From positions 111,555,054-111,619,053 of the forward strand of contig OW121846.1 of NCBI GenBank assembly GCA_933228895.1: DNA of 64,000 bases, written 5' to 3'. Position 1 is the stretch's first letter. Every line of letters begins with the position of its first letter. Source of the DNA: Platycnemis pennipes (lineage: Eukaryota; Arthropoda; Insecta; Odonata; Platycnemididae). The notes beneath the pieces were generated by a model. That model ran no database searches. It was not told the origin of the DNA and was given only the letters and a program-made list of their open reading frames with translations. The position numbers and the translations under genes were made by a program. Of this stretch, positions 58,356 through 64,000 are shown in pieces.

Positions 58356-59096
58356 CTACATCTACATAATACCCTGCAAGCTACCATAAAGGTGTGTGGC
58401 AGGAGGTGAGCTCTCACCTAAAATGCACTACATAACATGCATAAAATTTGTCATTGAAAATTAAAATAGCAACACATGCATGCAAAAACATGCTGTTAGC
58501 TGGGTTTGCTTTAAGTCCTTATACCAACATGCAGCTACCAATGTTAACCATTGCTACACTCGTACTGGATACATTTACCGGCATTCATATCCCTAATACT
58601 AGGAGGAAAATGACATTTTGAATCTGTCAGTTCGGCAATCAATTTCTCTAATTTGTGATTATGATCCAGTCTACCATAGTAAGTTGGGGTCCACAAAATA
58701 TTTTTAACATCATCACTGAAAATATGGTCTTGGAATTCATTTAAGAGATTAAGTCTAAATTTCAACCTACGATCTGACAGTGATGCCCAATTTAATTCAT
58801 TTAATAGACTGGTTACGCTAATATAATTATCGTATCTTCCCTTTACAAATCTTGCCGATCTTCGCTGCACACGTTCAAGTTCATTACTTAGACCGATTTC
58901 GTAGGGATCCCATACACTGGCAGCATATTCCAAATGAGGTCATACAAGGGAAAAGTAGCTGATTTCTCTTACATGATCGTCACATTTACCCAGTACTCTT
59001 TTGACGAATCCCAGTTTACGATTCGCTTGACTCATTATTACACGTATGTGTTTACCCCACGAAATAATATGTGTCAGTCTTATTCCAAGATATTTA
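58356..59096 (-). mobile_element. LINE (jockey/CR1 group) fragment, copy B
   Basis: Counterpart of 31981-32722. The minus frame 58933-58544 stays open for 129 residues (LERVQRRSARFVKGRY, LLNELNWASLSDRRLKFRL), longer than in copy A because the local stop is absent. It ends at the Merlin-like insertion point gatattta (59089-59096). Confidence 0.8.
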
Positions 59097-59383
59097 GACT
59101 ACAGTAGGGTTTTAACGAATCACCAGTTTTCGTCGGAGGATCACCAAATTTAGGATTTATCACTCATTTAACATTATAAACAATAGTATGTGAGGACGAA
59201 AGCGCTGTGACAACAATTAAAATATTACAAATACGGTACTTATCTTGTTAAGGGATGGAGACATTCGTCTGCTTTGGCAGCCATTACGGGCGACAATCTA
59301 CAATCGAATCAACACGCGTCAAGGTGACCGTTACAAAACTAACCAGATGCAGGCGGAAAGTTTAAACTCTCTAATTTAAGGAA

Positions 59384-59629
59384 ATGCTTCGCTGTCCTAT
59401 AGGAGACGCCTGGAAAGCAGTTTTGGACACTCTTGGCGAACCAGCAACATGGGGACCAATGAGAAACGTTTACCGAAGAGCTTTTTGGAGTGATTTGTGG
59501 TACAAAAATAGGCTTTTCATCGCCAGCTTCTGCTACCAGAATGGCAATAACATGTACAGTGTCATCAAATTCTTACGGGTTATTGGTAGGAGCAACTTTC
59601 ATATCAAGAAACTGCAGCAATTGTTTTAG
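59384..59629 (+). CDS. Hypothetical accessory ORF of the Merlin-like element (copy B)
   Basis: Differs from 33010-33255 by one residue (A for E near residue 12). It has the same TAG (59627-59629) and the same downstream open extension to 59836. The same doubts apply as for copy A. Confidence 0.3.
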   Translation: MLRCPIGDAWKAVLDTLGEPATWGPMRNVYRRAFWSDLWYKNRLFIASFCYQNGNNMYSVIKFLRVIGRSNFHIKKLQQLF

Positions 59630-62600
59630 TGGTGGGATGATCCTGTGGAAGGTTTTTGTCGCCGGTCAAGATACTGGGCATATGACACATATCTGCATTG
59701 TTTTGCCGATCTAAATGGAAAACCAAGATCAGGGCAAGAAAACTGTTTTGTTGTGACAAGCAGATTTCTTCTATATTATATACAGCCCTTTGCGTCACTG
59801 ACTCACTTATCTATACATATTCTAACTCACTTCTAGAATAGCTAGAGACTTGATATTTGGCAGGAAGGTAGCTTTTAAAAAATGACCGGAGGGAAAAATT
59901 TGAAAACAGCAAATTTTTAATTTTAACCGTGATTAAATAATTAAAAATTGTTATTTTCCGTGTTTTTTCGCCTTTTCTCGATCATGACTCCCTTGTTTAT
60001 GTATATATCCATGTCAATTTCTCAAGTTAAGCTGACGGATAGATGATAATTGATATGTTGCTAACCGTTTCTGGATAGTCGAAATTATACATTCGATACG
60101 ATGCCTCAAATTCGAAATTTCATCGATATTTGGGACCTTTTTACGGTTTTTTAGTTTTAACGTCTGAACTATTGATCTAATCAAAATTCTGACGCTCAAT
60201 TATCTTTAGGTTTTGAAACGCTCTTTCTAGCGGTGCAAATTTTTAGTTTCCATGGCACATAGTGACGGAGCTACGTGACGTTAAATTCGAATTACGTTTA
60301 GAAATTTGTGACCTTTTCGAGGGTTTTTAGCTATAACGTGTTAACTATTGACCTAATCAAAATTGTAAAAGGAAATTAATTTTAGGCATTGAAACGTTTT
60401 TGTTTCCATGACGTGTAGTGATGGAGCTACAAGACGTCAAATTCGAACAACGTTAGAAATTTCTTCGATTCTTCAAAATTGACATATGATCGTTCGTGTT
60501 GCTTCGGTAATAGCGTGATTTAGTCAACGTATATTATTACGAGTGCTCAGTACTATAAATTTCACACACTTTACCATCCATAAATTCAAGATGGCGGTCG
60601 CCCGATGCGTCACTGACTCACGTATTCAAATTCTATCCCACTTCTAGAAGAGCTAGAGATTTGAAATTTGGTACGTATGTGGGTTTCCAAAAATGCCCGA
60701 AGGGAAAAATCTGAAAACGACAAATTTTAAATCTTAACAACAATTAAAATTTTAAAAAATGACGATTTCCGTGTTTTTTAGCCGTTTCTCTAACCTATCG
60801 ATTTCTCATGTTAAGCTGAGGGATAGATGATGATCGATATGCTGCTAACCTTATCTCGATAGTCGAAATGATAGTTTCCATACGATACTTCAAATTCGAA
60901 ATTTCATCTAAATTAGGGACCTTTTCCGGTTTCTTAGTTGTAACGTCTGAACCGTTGATCTAATCAAAATTCTGACAAATACATATATTTAGGCTAACTA
61001 ACGCTCTAACTAATGGTCCAAAGTTTTTGTTTTCCTGCTGCGTAGTGACAGAGCTACGAGACGTCAATTTCGCATAACGTTGGAAAATCTTCGATTCTTC
61101 AAAATTTCCATATTATCATTCGTGTTGCTTCGGTAAGCACGAGATTTATTCATTGTTACATATAGTCTATTCTTACGAGTGCTCAATACTATAAATTTCA
61201 CACCCTTGACCATCAATAAATTCAAGATGGCGGTCGCCCGAATTCGTCCACCACACGAGAACCCTTCCGTAAAGGCTATGTTTTGTCGAATTAAAACTTC
61301 CCAAGCATACCTAAAAACGAATATTGTTTTTTATGTTATCTGTAGATCCAGGCTCTTCATTGCTTTCACAGAGAGTTATGTGACGTCAACTTCGAATAAC
61401 GTTTGATATTTCTTCGCCACTTGGTGCAAATGTCGCATGTATTATGATGGCGGATGACGTTACCAACGGATTCCAACACATTTCTCACGTTTAGCTATGG
61501 CATAGACTGTCATCAGATTGCCGATGATGTTCTTTGTTAATCGAAAATAGTCGTTTTGATACGATGTCATGATGCCGCTGAATTTCTCTGTATATCGGAA
61601 ATAGTCCTTTTGTTACGACCTCTCAAATTCGAAATTTCATCGACATTTTGTTCCTTGGCGCGGCATTTCAGATAAAACGTCAAAATCGTTGAATTAAAAT
61701 GAAATTAGATAATTTATTTATTTAGCTATTAACGGTGCAAACTATTTGTTCCTACGTTGCGTATTTCCCCCGTCAAATAAGTTATTTATAGGGTATTTCA
61801 AATCTTGGCCGTAAGAAGGTGATAATTCACTCAAGCTCCAACAGAAGTTGAATCATCGTTGTTTCTCTTTTTTTACGTAAATATAACTATAGTAATCATT
61901 TCATTTTAAAGATCTATTTGTTTTTATATGTATTGTATAGTCCCTGTTTCGGTTCGTGCGTAGTTTTTTAAATAGAAGAGCGACAATGAATAATATGAAA
62001 AGATGCTTTATTTGGCAAAACGTATAAAAAGTGATTACTTTCCAAACCGGTAGTACGATACACCTGGAGAGCCGCATCCCTTCCATTCCTATCCTTATGC
62101 CTTTCCTCCCATTCTGAAGCGCCTATTAGTGCGGAAACAGACTTGAAAACACCCAAGAAGGTAGTACGATGGCCCAGGGTAGGTTACCGTGATTTTCGGT
62201 CGCTAATAGCCTGGCTGTCCGAGTGTTTGGGCAAGTGCGAGCGCGCATTCTGGTGTAATGGTAGGCATGCATCGGCCAGTGTGGGCTTACGCGAGGGGTG
62301 CCCAACTCAGACGCACCTTCTCACACGCGAGAGGTGCATTATATCGCGTATTTCCCCTGGTCATCTCTTTCGTCTACCTTACGAAGAGGTCTTGAACCTC
62401 CTAGCACTTCCAAGGGAAGGGAGAGGGTCCCCTCGTTAGGATCCCCTCCCCCCTTTACGTCCCCTAGCGGCCTCCACAGCTCGTGAAATCGGTAAGTAAT
62501 CTCCTCCCTCTTTCCTCCTGCCTTTTCCAACTAGGCATTTCTCTTCTTTCTGTAATTTCACAATCACAAAACAACAGTGCAAAATAATAAATGGATGAAA

Positions 62601-62935
62601 TTTTTTGAATGAGTGAAGTCTTAAATGGCGGATAGAAAAATGGTATGTATATTGCTATATCCGTCCTATTCTGCATAGAGAGGAGCGGAAAAAACCCAAA
62701 TGCACACAACTAAACGGCGAAGCCGTTCCGGGGGTTTCAGCGTAGCGAGTTGCCCCTTCTAACATTAAAATTCCCAAATTGGAATTTAAACCATTTACGA
62801 ACAGAAACTTTGAGTATTGTAAATACTATAAAAGGTAAAAAACACTTCTAACATTAAAATTCCCAAATTGGAATTTAAACCATATACGAGCAGAAACATT
62901 GAATATTGTAAATAATATAAAAGGTAAAAAACACT

Positions 62936-63732
62936 TTAAACCGGGTACCGTTCCTTTATATGCTGTATAAAAGCTAAAAACATGGAAGCAGGGGTCCCTG
63001 TAAAATGTTGCCTATACATAAATTCATCTATATGCTCCGAAAGTAATTGGCTCCGCAAAACTTCTGTGTGACGGCAGAACTGCTTCAGCCGAGACCAATA
63101 CCCCTCTACAGCATTGGTGCAAGTGCCATCTGCACTTTTAAATTCTTTGGTATGGTTTTCCACACGGTGAATGTAGCCTACTTGGTCTAGACCATTATAT
63201 GCAGCCCAACCATCTGTCCAAATTGTAGTTCCGGTCTTCACATAGTCCTAAATTATAGGGATAAAAGTATCCTTATCCCTTTTTGCCACATAAATTACGA
63301 CTCCGATCTTCCTGGAAGTGTCGTAAATCCCTAGAACCCATTTTTACTTCACTATTCTTCCTCGATTGTATTTTCTTCGCTAAACTACGCTTTCGTCAAT
63401 TTGCACTGTTGTGCCTTCTCCTCCAAGTTCTTTTCTCGTCATATATAACATTTTCCATGAAGCTAGGTCTCTGTAAACAGAGGAAATATAGAGTAAGAAT
63501 ACCCACTAAACAGATTATTTGAAATTTTTATAAATTTCAAATAAACTTACCTAAAGAAGCGGTGGTACTGTAGGACACTTTCTCTGGATATGCCAGTAAC
63601 CTTCGAAGTATCATATATATATTCAGAACCAAAGTGTGATAAATATTGTTTCGAATGATATGTTGGTGTCCTCAAAATAATTGCCGCTGCATAAGCTGGT
63701 GTAGCATTAACAGGTGTTGCAGTATGCGGCAT
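62936..63732 (-). pseudogene. Merlin/IS1595-type transposase, copy B, three premature stops
   Basis: Same two-exon layout as copy A, with the intron at 63550-63471 preserved. Exon 2 has stops at 63380-63382 (Ser codon tcg to tag, just after the first catalytic Asp), 63344-63346 (Glu codon to taa) and 63248-63250 (Gln codon to tag). Only the last part (63241-62936), including WTDGWAAY and the NAVEGYW motif, remains open. Decay is confined to this copy, so it occurred after the duplication. Confidence 0.85.
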
Positions 63733-64000
63733 AATTACCTTTGTAACGGCAATTTCTTCGCTAAACCTGTTGTTTCCGGCATTTATGTTTCCTGCATTTA
63801 CTTACTTTTTTTATAAAACCCTCTCCTTTCAGTGACAATATTATATCTCTCTCGTTCTGTCCAAAAAATGTGTAAAGATCTTTAATGTTCGCGCACTCGG
63901 AAACAAGCATTTTTCGCAGTTTTCGAACTAGTGCTCTCTAACTCTAAATTATAAAGCCGCCTGTTTACAGTTACTTCAGCAAGTTAATTATAGATGTCAC

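Larger units (their letters stand above)
53210..64000 (+). repeat. Large duplicated segment, copy B (truncated by window end)
   Basis: Collinear with 27093-41055. It lacks the RTE element (empty site 61502-61514) and has an extra tandem unit at 57685-58252. The ~12 kb between A and B is unrelated to the duplicated segment, apart from the module copies. Confidence 0.9.
59097..64000. mobile_element. Merlin/IS1595-like DNA transposon, copy B (right end outside window)
   Basis: Left terminus gactacagtaggg at 59097, then the same interior as copy A without the RTE. The right inverted terminus lies beyond 64000 (it would correspond to 41050-41281). Confidence 0.85.

Noticed and set aside
1..64000. 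CRISPR array, phage, integron or bacterial defence system
   Set aside because: No regularly spaced repeats, no bacterial gene organisation, and all recognisable elements are eukaryotic transposons.

Overview
The window looks like a transposon-rich stretch of an arthropod, probably insect, nuclear genome. It is AT-rich. It carries an RTE-type LINE, Merlin/IS1595-like, Transib-like, hAT-like and pogo-like DNA transposons, tRNA-derived SINEs, and one transposase gene split by a short GT-AG intron. I recognise no host protein-coding gene, rRNA or functional tRNA, no CRISPR array and no bacterial-style operon. The insect assignment is inferred from element types only; the order cannot be resolved by eye.

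Layout. 1-27 kb is mostly unassigned intergenic DNA. It holds old RTE pieces (1-232, 3421-4135, 10437-12470 minus, 21405-21665, 26465-26880), two tRNA-derived SINE heads (1727-1800 and 2578-2802, minus), two copies of an unnamed ~1.1-1.5 kb repeat (4850-5935, 23255-24745), a 1.5 kb terminal-inverted-repeat element (13691-15232) and one CpG-rich patch (18253-18775) containing a palindromic kappaB-like site.

27.1-41.3 kb (copy A) and 53.2-64.0 kb (copy B, cut by the window end) are two direct copies of one >10.8 kb segment. Each holds, in order: a CGTTG-rich region interrupted by an RTE 3' end, a 548 bp hAT-like MITE, a ~1.6 kb repeated module, a minus-strand LINE fragment of the jockey/CR1 group, and inside that LINE a ~5.1 kb Merlin-like DNA transposon with ~230 bp inverted termini. 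Copy A has an intact spliced DDE transposase. Copy B has the same gene with three stop codons. Copy A also carries a full-length, intact RTE element (35136-38557) with perfect 13 bp target-site duplications; copy B has the matching empty site at 61502-61514.

Between A and B, 41731-47921 is a third copy of the ~1.6 kb module, enclosed by ~260 bp inverted repeats and split by a 3.67 kb Transib-like transposon (42989-46659). The latter's ~695 bp termini begin with CACAGTG, its 5 bp target duplication differs only by a CpG transition, and its RAG1-like transposase is internally deleted. 47.9-53.2 kb is mostly unassigned DNA with a decayed pogo/jerky-like element (48459-49674) and a small fourth piece of the module (51262-51551).

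The nesting gives a relative history: LINE, then Merlin-like element inside it, then duplication (or allelic split) of the whole block, then RTE insertion into copy A alone and transposase decay in copy B alone.
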